A DNA stretch of 64,000 bases from Streptomyces dengpaensis (GTDB lineage: Bacteria; Actinomycetota; Actinomycetes; Streptomycetales; Streptomycetaceae), in the NCBI RefSeq assembly GCF_002946835.1, contig NZ_CP026652.1, positions 434,001 to 498,000 of the forward strand, given 5' to 3'. The notes beneath the pieces were generated by a model that was not told where the DNA came from, did no database searches, and worked only from the letters and a program-made list of their open reading frames with translations. This document shows positions 34,390-43,625 of the stretch, piece after piece. The number at the start of each line of letters is the position of its first letter. Within the stretch, counting starts at the first letter, position 1. A program made the position numbers and the translations under genes.

Positions 34390-35070
34390 TCAAGCCACCG
34401 TCTTGTCGTGCTGTCGGCGCACGATCTCGGAGATCCAGATGGGCGCGAACGGAGATGTGCACCCCGGGGAAGTCGGGTAGTCCTTGAGCACCTCCAGGCG
34501 CTCACCGATGTCGATTGCGCGGGTGCGGTGCTCGGCGTGCTCGATCCCGATCTGAGCCAGGCAGTGGTTCATCGCCCACTGCAGGCGACCCGGGGCGTCT
34601 TTCATCTCCGCCTCGATGACGTCGAGCAGTCCTGCGAGGTCGACGCCGGCGGGCTTCTTCGCCACGCGTTCGGTGGTCAGTGCCCAGCCGGCACTCGCGA
34701 CCACTGGATCCGGATCGGCGGACCAGGCCAGGCGCAGCTCTTCGGAGTGCGGGTTCTTCTTCACCACGTAGTTCACGAGCCAGTCGTGCACCTTGGGCTT
34801 GCGCGCCTCGCGCAACATGACGTCCAACTCGTCACGCTCGAACGCCTTCGGGCGGCAGATCAGGATCGCCAGCAGTCTCGCCGCGGTGTCATCCGTCTCC
34901 CAGAGCTGGCACGCGAGTTCCTGCTGCGTCTTCAGCCGCTTCGCGAGCGCGCGCAGCTTGCCGAGATTCACACCGTGATCGTCACCGTGTTTCTCGTTCA
35001 CCTCGCGTGTCTTCGGGTCCTCGAGCTCGGCCAGTTCGGCCATCACCTCGGCCACCATCGTCTCGGCCAC
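34390..35070 (-). CDS. AlkD-type DNA alkylation repair protein
   Basis: A 226-residue all-helical protein of the DNA-alkylation-repair (HEAT-like ALK repeat) family, which removes alkylated bases. KLRALAKRLKTQQELACQLWET, then ARLLAILICRPKAFERDELD, WLVNYVVKKNPH and DPVVASAGWALTTERVAK mark successive repeats. The GTG at 35070 is 5 bases after AGGAGG. No operon partner is visible: a long empty stretch follows it and the ABC permease gene precedes it at some distance. Confidence 0.85.
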   Translation of the reverse strand: MAETMVAEVMAELAELEDPKTREVNEKHGDDHGVNLGKLRALAKRLKTQQELACQLWETDDTAARLLAILICRPKAFERDELDVMLREARKPKVHDWLVNYVVKKNPHSEELRLAWSADPDPVVASAGWALTTERVAKKPAGVDLAGLLDVIEAEMKDAPGRLQWAMNHCLAQIGIEHAEHRTRAIDIGERLEVLKDYPTSPGCTSPFAPIWISEIVRRQHDKTVA

Positions 35071-35302
35071 CTCAGCCTCCTGTCCGTCACGTGCGAGATT
35101 CAGCCTACGAGGGAAGTCGGCCTGCTGTCGTACACGCCGGTTCGGCGGCAGCCACCGACACGAACGACACAGTCCAGGACCTGTTGCCGTCGAGGCTCGC
35201 CGGCCCCGTGGTCGAACTGATCAAGATCCGGACCCTCGCCGAGGCCGGGGTCCCGCCGGCGCGGGAGCTGCTACAGGCCGACTTGCCAAATGAGACGACT
35301 TC

Positions 35303-36712
35303 CTAGGAGCGCAGAGCGTCGACGGGCTCCATGCGGGAGGCCCGCAGTGACGGGTAGAGACCGGCCAGGAGTCCGACGAGGGCTCCGGCGACCGGGGCTC
35401 CGAAAGCGAGACGGACGTCCAGAACCGGAGTCCAGTCCCTGATGGCGGAGACGGCCACCACGACGACCATGCCCAGGACGGCGCCGATGACGCCGCCGAT
35501 GAGTCCGATGGTCGTCGACTCGACCAGGAACTGGCCGGCGACCTGTCGTCGCGAGGCGCCGAGGGCGCGGCGCAGTCCGATCTCCCCGATCCGCTCCATG
35601 ACCGTCACCAGCGTCACGTTGGCGATGCCGATGGCCCCGACCACCAGCGAGACCAGTCCGAGTACCAGGAACAGGCCGTTGACGTCGCCCTGTACTCCCT
35701 TGCGTGCCTTGGTCAGGTCGGGCGGTGCCGTGACGGTGAGGGCGTCCTCGGCTCCGGGAGCCAGCGCGATCGGTGCCTGCTGGGCAACCTGCTTCGCCGC
35801 GCCGAGCGCGGTGTTGATCAGTACCCGGGTCACGACTCCGAGGCCCAGCTGGTCCGTGGCTGTCGTGGGCGGCAGGATCACCGCGGTGGAGACCTGCTGT
35901 TCCCGTTCGGCTCCGCCGAGAATCCCGATCACGGTATAGGCCTGGCCCTTCAGGAAGACCGCGGGAGAGTCCTGAATCGAACTGATGCCAAGGAGCCGTG
36001 CGGCCTGGTCGCCGAGCACCGCCACCCGGTCGTGCCTGGCGATGTCCCCGTCGTCGAAGAAGCGCCCGGCGGTCATCCTGCCGCGCACCGCTGCGGGCAG
36101 CGTGGGGGACGCGGCGAGGACCGCCATGGCCTGGCCGGTGACGTCCCCGGGAGCGACCACGTCATTCGCACGGACCTGGACGCTCGCGGTTGCCTGGGAG
36201 TCGGCGATCGCGGCCACCGAATCGACCCCGGCCAGCCGCCGGACCGCGTCGACGCCCGACCAGTCCACGAGCGGGACCGGGTCGGCCGACGGGGGCGGCG
36301 GGGGTACCACCACGGTGACTGAGGTGGCGGTGAGGGCGTCGAAGCGGCCGACGATCTGGTTGCCCGCAGTGGCCGAGACTCCGATGGTGATGACGAGGGT
36401 GGCGATGCCCAGAACCGTGCCCAGGGTGGTCAGGGCGGAGCGCACCGGACGGGCGAGCACCCCTGCCAGCGCCTCGGTCCACAGGTCCCTGAAGTCCATC
36501 CAGGGACGCTCGATGCCCCTGGCCTTGCCGCGGCGCCGTACACGTCCCCGCCGAGCGGTGTGCCGTCCGCCGGTGTACCGGTCGGCGATCGGCGGGGCCA
36601 ACGGGTCCAACGGGTCTGCCGGGTCCACTGGGCCTGCCAGGTCTGCCGGGTCCATTGGATCTGCCGGATCCACCGGGGCCGCCGACTCCAGGACGCGCGC
36701 GCGGGCCCTCAT
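35303..36712 (-). CDS. MacB/FtsX-type ABC transporter permease
   Basis: A 469-residue membrane permease. After an odd Pro/Asp/Ala/Leu-rich stretch at residues 13-45 (DPADPMDPADLAGPVDP and so on), helix 1 starts at about 85-105 (LTTLGTVLGIATLVITIGV). A large extracytoplasmic domain (about 110-330) follows, then three helices (LVLGLVSLVVGAIGIANV, then IGLIGGVIGAVLGMVVVV and a last near 445). The EIGLRRALGASRRQV loop is the MacB/FtsX coupling signature. The ATG overlaps the ATPase stop. With its partners it forms a mechanotransmission-type exporter rather than a classical importer. Confidence 0.9.
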   Translation of the reverse strand: MRARARVLESAAPVDPADPMDPADLAGPVDPADPLDPLAPPIADRYTGGRHTARRGRVRRRGKARGIERPWMDFRDLWTEALAGVLARPVRSALTTLGTVLGIATLVITIGVSATAGNQIVGRFDALTATSVTVVVPPPPPSADPVPLVDWSGVDAVRRLAGVDSVAAIADSQATASVQVRANDVVAPGDVTGQAMAVLAASPTLPAAVRGRMTAGRFFDDGDIARHDRVAVLGDQAARLLGISSIQDSPAVFLKGQAYTVIGILGGAEREQQVSTAVILPPTTATDQLGLGVVTRVLINTALGAAKQVAQQAPIALAPGAEDALTVTAPPDLTKARKGVQGDVNGLFLVLGLVSLVVGAIGIANVTLVTVMERIGEIGLRRALGASRRQVAGQFLVESTTIGLIGGVIGAVLGMVVVVAVSAIRDWTPVLDVRLAFGAPVAGALVGLLAGLYPSLRASRMEPVDALRS

Positions 36713-37566
36713 CGGCTCTCCTCGGTGAGCCGTCCGTCGCTGATCCTTACCCGCCTGTCGGCCCGCAAGCTGACCGCCTCCTCATGGGTGATCACGACCA
36801 GGGTCATGCCCTGCTCGCTCAGCTGGCCGAAGAGGTCCAGCACCGACTCGGTGTTCTCACTGTCGAGGTTGCCGGTGGGCTCGTCGCAGAGCAGCAGAGC
36901 AGGCTCGCTCATCAGTGCCCGGGCGATCGCCGCACGCTGCCTTTCACCACCGGAGAGCCTGTCCGGCCGGAAGCCGGCCCGGTGGGCCAGGCCCACCCGT
37001 TCCAGCGCCTCCTTGGCCCTTGTGCGGCGGCCGGCGCGGCCGCGCCCGGGGCGCGGCCGTCGGTAGGTCTCGGCGAGCATGACGTTCTCGTCCACCGTCC
37101 GGTAGGGCAGCAGGTGGAAGGACTGGAAGACGAATCCGATCCGGCTGCCGCGCAGTGAGGTGCGCTCCAGATCGCCGAGCGCGTTGGTCTCCACCCCGTC
37201 GAGCCAGTAGGAACCCGAAGTGGGGCGGTCCAGCAGTCCCAGGGTGTTGAGCAGTGTCGACTTGCCGGAACCGGACGGTCCGACGATCGACAGGTGCTCG
37301 CCGCGCCGGACGGCCAGGTTCACGTCCCGCAGGGCATGCACCGGCGGTTCGGAGTCGAAGGTCCGGTCGACGGCGACCAGTTGAATAACGGTGTCCGAGT
37401 CGGGCACGACGGACGCCGGTACGACGGACGCCGGTACGACGGGCGCCGGTACGACGGACGCCGGCACCACGGACGCTGGTACGACGGGCGTCGGCAGGCC
37501 GGACGCCGGTACGGCGGACGCCGGCAGGCCGGGCGTCGGCAGGCCGGGCGTCGGCAGGCCGGTCAT
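36709..37566 (-). CDS. ABC transporter ATPase (MacB/LolD-type)
   Basis: A 285-residue ATPase. Walker A is GPSGSGKST, the Q-loop is in FVFQSFHLLPYRT, the signature motif LSGGERQRAAIARAL and Walker B LLLCDEPTGNLD, followed by the H-loop in VVITHEE. Before this lies an unusual stretch (residues 1-55) of repeated Val-Pro-Ala-Ser/Leu-Pro units encoded by a 15-bp tandem repeat. The ATG at 37566 overlaps the adaptor stop and the stop overlaps the permease start, so it is translated with both. The repeated region is unlikely to bind ATP and may vary in length between strains. Confidence 0.92.
   Translation of the reverse strand: MTGLPTPGLPTPGLPASAVPASGLPTPVVPASVVPASVVPAPVVPASVVPASVVPDSDTVIQLVAVDRTFDSEPPVHALRDVNLAVRRGEHLSIVGPSGSGKSTLLNTLGLLDRPTSGSYWLDGVETNALGDLERTSLRGSRIGFVFQSFHLLPYRTVDENVMLAETYRRPRPGRGRAGRRTRAKEALERVGLAHRAGFRPDRLSGGERQRAAIARALMSEPALLLCDEPTGNLDSENTESVLDLFGQLSEQGMTLVVITHEEAVSLRADRRVRISDGRLTEESR
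37408..37560 (-). repeat. 15-bp tandem repeat array in the 5' end of the ABC ATPase gene
   Basis: About ten imperfect 15-bp units (variants of ACGACGGACGCCGGT and GGCAGGCCGGGCGTC), in frame, give VVPAS-, GLPTP- and related pentapeptides. Confidence 0.85.
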
Positions 37567-38984
37567 TGCCCGACCACCACCTGATCGCCCACCTTCAGTG
37601 CGTCACCGGACGGCGTGACCTCCACCTGCCCCTCAGCGGAAAGACCCGCCTTGACGGCGACCTCCACCACTGTGGTGCCACGCCGGACCCGCACCATGGC
37701 CTGGCCGTCCGCCGTCGTGTGGAGCGCGGCGACGGGCACGGTCAACACGTCACCGTCCGACGAACCCACCTCGATGGTCACCTTCGCGGACCCGTTGGCG
37801 TTCTTTGTCAACTTCCCCACCGGGATGGAGATCTGCACCGGTACCGGAGCCGAGGCGTCACCGCTCCCGCCGCCCGATGTCCCCGGTGCGTTCGTGTCGT
37901 CCCCCGAGTCGTTCTTCGGCACATCGTCGCCGAGTGCGACCAGCTTCCCCTCCACCTTCTTGCCGTCGGGGGTCTCCACCCGCGCCGTCATGCCCTTGTG
38001 GAGCAATGTGGCGTCGTTGCCCGGTACCACGGCCTGCACCACCACCTCGGAGCTGGTCACCGTGCCGACCGGTCCGGACGGGGTGTCACCGATCTTCACG
38101 GACACTTCGTCCAACCGGGCCGGAAGATCCGGCAGGAAGACGATCTCACCCGCGGGGACCTTGGTTCCGTAGCCGGCCCGGAAAGCGGAGAGTGCGGCGT
38201 TGGCCGTGTTCAACTGCTGCTGTGCTGCCCTGAGCCGCAGTCTTCCCTCTTCACCACCGGTGCCGGCATCGCTGCCAGAGCCCTCGGAGCCCTCAGACCC
38301 CTCGGAGCCGCTGCCGGGATTCTGTGCCGCGAGGAGGGCCTGCTGCGCGGTGGTCACAGCCGCTTCCAGCGTCCCCAGCTGCTGCCTGTCCGCGAGAGAG
38401 GGCTCCTGCGCGCGAAAGCCCTTGCTCCCGTACCAGCGGCTCACCGCCGCGGCGTCCCCCTGGCCGTACGTCCCGGTGGACCCACCGGGGGCGAAGCCGA
38501 GCCGGGCCAGGGCCCGTTCGAGTTGCTTGACATCGTCTCCGGTCGCGCCGGGACCCAGCGTGCGGTACATCGGAACGGATCCCCGCAGCACCAGAACCGG
38601 TCGGCCGCTCACCTGCATCAGCACGTCGCCCTCCGTCACCTCCGCCCCGGCGACCGGTGCCTTGGTGACCCGTTGGACGACGGCATCGCCGGCCCCGGAG
38701 TCCCCGGAGCCGGATTCCGGGGCGCCGACGGGCCCGGCCAGGTCCAGCCGCTGCGGTGAGGCGTACTCCACCGAACCCTGGGCGACCACCGTCGCGGTCA
38801 GCGACCGCCGCTCGACCGCGACGGTGACCGGTCCGACCTTCGGCGGCCGGTGCGCGGCAGCCGCGTCCGAGGGCGACTGCATCTGCGATCCGGCGAACCA
38901 GCCGCCCACCCCCACCAGTGCCACCCCGGCAACGATGATCCCCAACTGCTTGGGCCGGCTGCTCACCCGTTTGCGGCGACTCAC
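37563..38984 (-). CDS. Membrane-fusion/adaptor protein with peptidoglycan-binding-like domain
   Basis: A 473-residue MacA-like adaptor. Helix 1 is LGIIVAGVALVGVGGWFAGS; then a barrel-sandwich strand VTVAVERRSLTATVVAQGSV; a putative peptidoglycan-binding motif LGPGATGDDVKQLERALARLGF; a coiled-coil hairpin with a Gly/Ser/Glu-rich loop; and C-terminal beta domains (VTVPVAALHTTADGQAMVRV-like, with LTVPVAALHT). GTG 38984 overlaps the lipoprotein stop. Gram-positives lack an outer membrane, so such adaptors probably link the permease to the cell wall. Confidence 0.87.
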   Translation of the reverse strand: MSRRKRVSSRPKQLGIIVAGVALVGVGGWFAGSQMQSPSDAAAAHRPPKVGPVTVAVERRSLTATVVAQGSVEYASPQRLDLAGPVGAPESGSGDSGAGDAVVQRVTKAPVAGAEVTEGDVLMQVSGRPVLVLRGSVPMYRTLGPGATGDDVKQLERALARLGFAPGGSTGTYGQGDAAAVSRWYGSKGFRAQEPSLADRQQLGTLEAAVTTAQQALLAAQNPGSGSEGSEGSEGSGSDAGTGGEEGRLRLRAAQQQLNTANAALSAFRAGYGTKVPAGEIVFLPDLPARLDEVSVKIGDTPSGPVGTVTSSEVVVQAVVPGNDATLLHKGMTARVETPDGKKVEGKLVALGDDVPKNDSGDDTNAPGTSGGGSGDASAPVPVQISIPVGKLTKNANGSAKVTIEVGSSDGDVLTVPVAALHTTADGQAMVRVRRGTTVVEVAVKAGLSAEGQVEVTPSGDALKVGDQVVVGQ

Positions 38985-39937
38985 CCGACACCACCGCTAC
39001 CGCTGGTCGGGGCCTTGAAGAACTTCGGGAAGTAGGCGGCCCGGAATTCCCTGCCGCACTCCAGGTCCTTTATCGCCTGGCCGATGTCCTTGGTGAGCAG
39101 CGGCAGAGCCTCGTCCTTGCTCATGGTCTTCGCGGGGGTGCCATCGGCGTTCACGTCGCCCAGACTGGAGCCGGGGGGAGCGGACGAGCTCGCCTGGAAC
39201 TTCACCATGTCGCCGATGCCGGTCGGTTGCGTGGTCGTGACGGAGATGCCGTGGTCCCTCAGGCAGGAGGCGTACGACTGCGCCAGAGCGACGAGCTCCG
39301 GGTCACCGTTGAGCGCCTGCGCGTTCGCCTGGTCCTGTGCCTTGGCCTGGGCACCTTGCTCCTGGGCCGACGCGGAGCCGTAGACCTCCTCCTGGGCTGA
39401 CCGCAGGCAACCGTCCGGCCACTTGCCGCCGGCCTTCGCCTCGCGTCCCGGGACCCCCATCGCCTTGTCGTAGGCGGCCCGCTGCTCGGAAGTGAGTGCG
39501 GCGACGTAGTTCCCGTTGGCGGCGTCGGCGGAGTTCTCCTGGGCCGCCCCGCTGCCCAGTGCCCGGGGATCGTTGGGGTAGACGATGCCGGCGTAGACAC
39601 CGAAACCGTACTTCTCCCGGTACTTCTTGGTCAGCTTGTAGTCCGCCCCGTTGGTTGCCCAGGATGCCTCGGGATCCTCCGGGGCTACGGGGGTGTAGAT
39701 GAACCCCTGCTTCTTCATGCAGGCTGCGATCGCGTTCTCCAAGAGGTACTGCTTCTTGAGGTCCGCGCCGGCGTCCGCGGGAACGTCGAGTTGCCCCGAC
39801 GACCCGGCCGAGGACTTCCCGCCGCCGGCCGAGGACTCCCCGCCGTCCGCCGAGTGAGATGCCGTGCCGCAGGCCGCCAGCAGCGGCAGCAGACTCACCG
39901 CAACGGCCAGTTTCCGAACAGTGCGGGATCCAGACAT
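38981..39937 (-). CDS. Secreted lipoprotein, first gene of the export operon
   Basis: A 318-residue lipoprotein. Residues 1-23 are a signal peptide (KLAVAVSLLPLLAACG) whose lipobox places the lipid on Cys23. A Gly/Ser linker follows, then AIAACMKKQGFIYTPVAP and later SYASCLRDHGISVTT, two Cys-containing helix units of similar pattern that suggest an internal repeat. No family is recognised. ATG 39937 (MSGSRTV) has GGAAGAG upstream; the longer frame is leader. Translated with the adaptor, ATPase and permease, it may be the substrate-binding or sensing part of the machine. Confidence 0.8.
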   Translation of the reverse strand: MSGSRTVRKLAVAVSLLPLLAACGTASHSADGGESSAGGGKSSAGSSGQLDVPADAGADLKKQYLLENAIAACMKKQGFIYTPVAPEDPEASWATNGADYKLTKKYREKYGFGVYAGIVYPNDPRALGSGAAQENSADAANGNYVAALTSEQRAAYDKAMGVPGREAKAGGKWPDGCLRSAQEEVYGSASAQEQGAQAKAQDQANAQALNGDPELVALAQSYASCLRDHGISVTTTQPTGIGDMVKFQASSSAPPGSSLGDVNADGTPAKTMSKDEALPLLTKDIGQAIKDLECGREFRAAYFPKFFKAPTSGSGGVG

Positions 39938-40257
39938 GCTCTTCCATTCGATCGAGAGGGTGGGTGTTGCGTACAGGCCAGGGGAAGCCGCGGAATCGTG
40001 GGCGTCGTGGGCTCTGCCCACGCCGCCAGCACCGGCGCACCGGCGCACCGGGAACACGGCACCGTGAGCGTCTGATGGCCTTCACGACCACGGGGTGCCG
40101 TCGCCGAGTTCGAGATTCGCGTCCGCAGGTGATGGCCGCTGGCTCGGACGATGACCAAGCTGTAACAGCCGGTTTCGGGCCCGGCGTGAACCACCAGGTG
40201 GTCACAGCCCGTTCAAGCTGCCTTCCGCAACCGCTGGGAGGGCGAGTCGTCGCCGGT
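39938..40257. other. Intergenic region between two minus-strand operons
   Basis: No gene. It should hold the promoter of the lipoprotein operon. I see no clear operator or terminator in it. Confidence 0.4.
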
Positions 40258-41148
40258 TCACTGCACGTGCGGCCCGGTGACGAAGTGACCGTTCTCGTCG
40301 TAGGGCCAGGCGTTGGCGATGCATCCGTGCAGGCCCTTGATCTGCTGCATCATCACGGGGGCCAGTTGGCCGGGGCCCGCGCAGGTCCTGTGTGTGTAGC
40401 CCAGGAAGTGCCCCATCTCGTGGTTGATGATCAGCGCCCGGTAGTCATGGATCGGACCGTCGAAGGTGGGCGAGCCCTCGACCCAGCGCTTGAGGTTCAC
40501 CACCACCCCACCGGGGACCTCGCAGTTGTATTCGCCTTGGGTGTTCTGCTGGATGCCCGCCCAGCACAGGGCGTCCGCCGTCCCCGGTGTCGCGATCGTC
40601 ACCGTGAGGTCGTGGGGCTGTCCCGCGCTCACCAACTGGAACGAGTAGGCCGGGTTGTCGGTCCAGCCCCGGGGGGCGGCGAGTATGCCGGCGATCTCGT
40701 CCGCCGCTTGGGCCGGCGAGATGTCGAGGCCGGTCTCGACCTTCACCACGTACCGGAGTGGACGCGGACCGTGGCCGACCTTCGCACCACTGGCCTGCGC
40801 GGTGACGAACGTGCCGGCGCCCGTCGAGGGGACGTCGATCTCGGTGGGCGTCGGGGTCGGGGTGGGCGTCGGAGTGGGCGTACGGGTGGGCGTCGGAGTG
40901 GGCGTGGGGGTGATGGGTGCCACGCTCCGCGGGTGCGGCGCACCGCTCGACGCGTCGCTTCGCCCACCGTCCAGGAAGAACGCGGCGGAGCCGAGCAGGC
41001 CCGCGGCCACCAGTGTGCCGACCAGGTACCTCCGGCCCCGGCGGCGCGGACGGCCCCGGCGGTGCCAGGACCGGTGACGGCCACCGTGGTGGGAGGCTAC
41101 TGCGCTGCCAGTGGTCGATGCGTCTTCCCGCTGTCGTGCCGAATGCAT
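40258..41148 (-). CDS. DUF3152-family membrane-anchored protein with metalloprotease-like motif
   Basis: A 296-residue protein. An Arg-rich cytosolic start is followed by one helix (YLVGTLVAAGLLGSAAFFLD), then a Thr-Pro repeat linker (about 80-102) and the DUF3152 domain. The domain ends with NHEMGHFLGYTHRTC, a HExxHxxxxxH zinc-site pattern like metzincin proteases, so it may be a surface peptidase; the Glu and both outer His are present. Two Cys pairs could form disulfides. ATG 41148 has no strong ribosome-binding site. It diverges from the response-regulator operon and is a plausible target of that system. Confidence 0.85.
   Translation of the reverse strand: MHSARQREDASTTGSAVASHHGGRHRSWHRRGRPRRRGRRYLVGTLVAAGLLGSAAFFLDGGRSDASSGAPHPRSVAPITPTPTPTPTRTPTPTPTPTPTPTEIDVPSTGAGTFVTAQASGAKVGHGPRPLRYVVKVETGLDISPAQAADEIAGILAAPRGWTDNPAYSFQLVSAGQPHDLTVTIATPGTADALCWAGIQQNTQGEYNCEVPGGVVVNLKRWVEGSPTFDGPIHDYRALIINHEMGHFLGYTHRTCAGPGQLAPVMMQQIKGLHGCIANAWPYDENGHFVTGPHVQ
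40848..40912 (-). repeat. Thr-Pro codon repeat in the DUF3152 gene
   Basis: Repeated GTGGGCGTCGG-like units in frame encode alternating Thr-Pro. It forms an extended, wall-spanning linker. Confidence 0.75.
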
Positions 41149-41340
41149 GGCAACTCAAACTGGTCATTTCAGATGATCGCCATGAGTTCGAACAATCACG
41201 AACCGATAACGAGCGGTCGCTCGGCCGGTTCAACGGGGTTGCCCGCCCGGCGGCACGCCGATGTGACCCTTCTGTAACGGCTCCCGAGAGGGGCTCTTTC
41301 ACAGGCCGGCAACCGAACGCGATCTGCTTAGACTGTCGAC

Positions 41341-42030
41341 GTGCCACGAGTCCTTATTGTCGAAGACGACCCAGATGTCCGTAAGGCCGTCCAGCTGGGG
41401 CTGCGACACCAGGGGCATGACGTCTTCGCCGCCGCAACGGGTGAAGAGGGATTGGAACAGCTCCACCCCTTCCGTCCGGACGTCGTCGTACTCGACCTCA
41501 TGCTGCCCGGCATGTCCGGCCTCGACGTATGCCGGCGGATCAGGGATCGCGACCAGGTGCCGATCATCATGGTGACCGCCAAGGGCGACGACATCGACGT
41601 GGTCGTGGGGCTGGAGGCCGGCGCGGACGACTACGTGGTCAAGCCCGTGCGGGCCCGGGTGCTCGACGCGCGAATACGGGCCGTACTGCGCAGGCAGGAC
41701 GCGTCGGTCTCCGACGCCGTCCGGCCCAGGGCGGAGTCGCACGGCGAGCTGGTCATCGACCGGGCCGGGCTCGTGGTGACAAACCGCGGGGAACCCGTCG
41801 CGCTCGCCCCCTCCGAGCTTCGGCTGCTGCTGACCCTGTCGGCCTCGCCCGGACAGGTGTTCAGCCGCCAGCAGCTGCTGGAAGCGGTCTGGGAGCACAG
41901 CTACTACGGCGACATACGCCTCGTGGACGCCTGTGTGAAGCGATTGCGCGGCAAGCTCGGTGAGCTGGGCGGGGATCCCCGGTACATCCGGACCGTACGC
42001 GGCTTCGGTTACCGCTTCGGTTCCCCGTGA
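41341..42030 (+). CDS. OmpR/PhoB-family response regulator (CseB-like)
   Basis: A 229-residue regulator. The receiver domain has the acidic pair in VEDDPDVRK, the phospho-acceptor Asp52 in VVVLDLMLPG and Lys101 in DDYVVKPVR. The C-terminal winged helix runs from about residue 130, ending in YIRTVRGFGYRF. GTG 41341 is chosen because it opens directly with VPRVLIVEDD. Its stop overlaps the kinase GTG. It most resembles the CseB type of Streptomyces, but no sigma-factor gene lies upstream as in the sigE-cse locus. It probably controls the divergent DUF3152 gene and perhaps the export operon. Confidence 0.9.
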   Translation: MPRVLIVEDDPDVRKAVQLGLRHQGHDVFAAATGEEGLEQLHPFRPDVVVLDLMLPGMSGLDVCRRIRDRDQVPIIMVTAKGDDIDVVVGLEAGADDYVVKPVRARVLDARIRAVLRRQDASVSDAVRPRAESHGELVIDRAGLVVTNRGEPVALAPSELRLLLTLSASPGQVFSRQQLLEAVWEHSYYGDIRLVDACVKRLRGKLGELGGDPRYIRTVRGFGYRFGSP

Positions 42031-43625
42031 GCGGCCAGAGATCCGTACGGGCACGCAAGCACGTACGCAAGCGCGATGCCGTCGCAGCCGGACAGGGCCC
42101 CAGGCCGGCGAGGTTTTATCAGGCGGTCCTGGCGAAGGTCCCGCTTCCGCTGCGGGGCCTGCGCCCCCGCCTGGTGGTGGCCTTCGTCCTGGTGGCCATG
42201 GCCAGTGCCCTGAGCACCGGAGCCGTCGCCTTCCGGGAGGCGCGCACGGGGGTGCTGCAGCAGAGCCAGGACTCCGTCATCCGGCAGTTTCGGACCAACG
42301 TCGACGCCGTGGCTGCCGACATTCCCCCGGCGCCGAGCCAGGCGCACTTGCAGAAGGCGGTGGCCCAGGTACTCCAGGCCAACCAGTCACAAGGGCGGCG
42401 GGTACTGGCCACGTACGGCAGCCTCCGCGCCTACGCGCCGAGTGCGGACTTCGACAAGCTCAGCCCGGAACTGCGCCGGTCCGTGGACACCAAACGCGCC
42501 GCGGTGTTCCAACGGGTGAACGCCGACGGGCATCCCTACCTCATCGTCGGAATGCCGGTCACGTACAACAGCGGCGCAGGCACGGAGTCCAGGCTCTCGG
42601 GGATGGTGATGTACCTGGTGGTGCCGCAGAACACCGAACAGGCCTACGTCGAAGCGATGGTCACCGCCATCGAGCACGCCACCCTGGTGGCACTGGGCCT
42701 CGCCGTCGTCCTGGCGCTGCTGGCCGCCAGCGGCGTACTCCGTCCCGTACGGGCGTTGCGCCGGGCGACACGTCGGATGGCCGAGGGGCACCTCGACGTC
42801 CGGCTGGTCGTCAACGGTTCCGACGAACTGGCCGACCTCTCGCGGTCCTTCAACCACACGGCGGCAGCCCTGGAGCTCTCGGTCGCGGAGTTGCGCCGCC
42901 TGGAGGCCCAGGCGCGCCGCTTCGTCGCGGACGTCTCCCACGAACTGCGGACGCCGCTGGCGGCGATGTCGGCGGTCACCGACGTGCTGGACGCGAACAC
43001 GCCGCACTTGAACCGGGATACCGGCGAGGCGTTGCGGCTCATCAGTGAGGGAACCAGTCGGCTGAGCGGGCTGGTGAACGACCTGATGGAGATCTCCCGC
43101 TTCGACGCGGGCGCGGCCGAACTCAGCCTGGACGAGATCGACCTGGCCGAGTTCGTACAGCACACCCTCGCCGCTCGGGGGTGGCAGGGCCAAGTGGAGA
43201 CCCACCTGCCCCGACCGGGCGTGCTCCGGACGCGCGTGGACCCGCGCCGGCTCGACGTGGTGATGGCCAATCTGGTCGGCAACGCGCTGCGGCACGGGGC
43301 GCCGCCGGTGCGGCTGACCATGGGCGTGAGACAGGAGCGAGCGGACGTGGCGTGGGCCGTCATCGAGGTGACCGACAACGGACCCGGCATCGCCAAGGAA
43401 GCCATGCCACACATCTTCGAGCGCTTCTACAAGGCGAGCACCACACGGACCAGAAGCGAGAGCAGCGGACTGGGCCTGGCCATCACGGCGGAGAACGTGC
43501 ATCTGCACGGAGGACGCATCAGCGCCGCCAACCTTCCCGGGGGCGGAGCGGCGTTCACGGTCGAACTCCCCCTGCACCGCGACATCGCAGCCGCCGACCA
43601 CGACTCCACGGCGGATGCCCGGTGA
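42027..43625 (+). CDS. Membrane sensor histidine kinase (CseC-like)
   Basis: A 532-residue kinase. Helix 1 is at 49-69, a sensor domain of about 145 residues lies outside, and helix 2 is at about 217-237. HAMP follows (about 238-292), then HisKA with His305 in FVADVSHELRTPL, and HATPase_c with NLVGNALRHG (N-box), DNGPGIA and GLGLAI. All catalytic motifs are complete. GTG 42027 overlaps the regulator stop, and the last codon overlaps the lipoprotein GTG, so three genes are coupled. The order regulator-kinase-lipoprotein resembles the cse/afsQ type of envelope sensing. Confidence 0.9.
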   Translation: MSGQRSVRARKHVRKRDAVAAGQGPRPARFYQAVLAKVPLPLRGLRPRLVVAFVLVAMASALSTGAVAFREARTGVLQQSQDSVIRQFRTNVDAVAADIPPAPSQAHLQKAVAQVLQANQSQGRRVLATYGSLRAYAPSADFDKLSPELRRSVDTKRAAVFQRVNADGHPYLIVGMPVTYNSGAGTESRLSGMVMYLVVPQNTEQAYVEAMVTAIEHATLVALGLAVVLALLAASGVLRPVRALRRATRRMAEGHLDVRLVVNGSDELADLSRSFNHTAAALELSVAELRRLEAQARRFVADVSHELRTPLAAMSAVTDVLDANTPHLNRDTGEALRLISEGTSRLSGLVNDLMEISRFDAGAAELSLDEIDLAEFVQHTLAARGWQGQVETHLPRPGVLRTRVDPRRLDVVMANLVGNALRHGAPPVRLTMGVRQERADVAWAVIEVTDNGPGIAKEAMPHIFERFYKASTTRTRSESSGLGLAITAENVHLHGGRISAANLPGGGAAFTVELPLHRDIAAADHDSTADAR

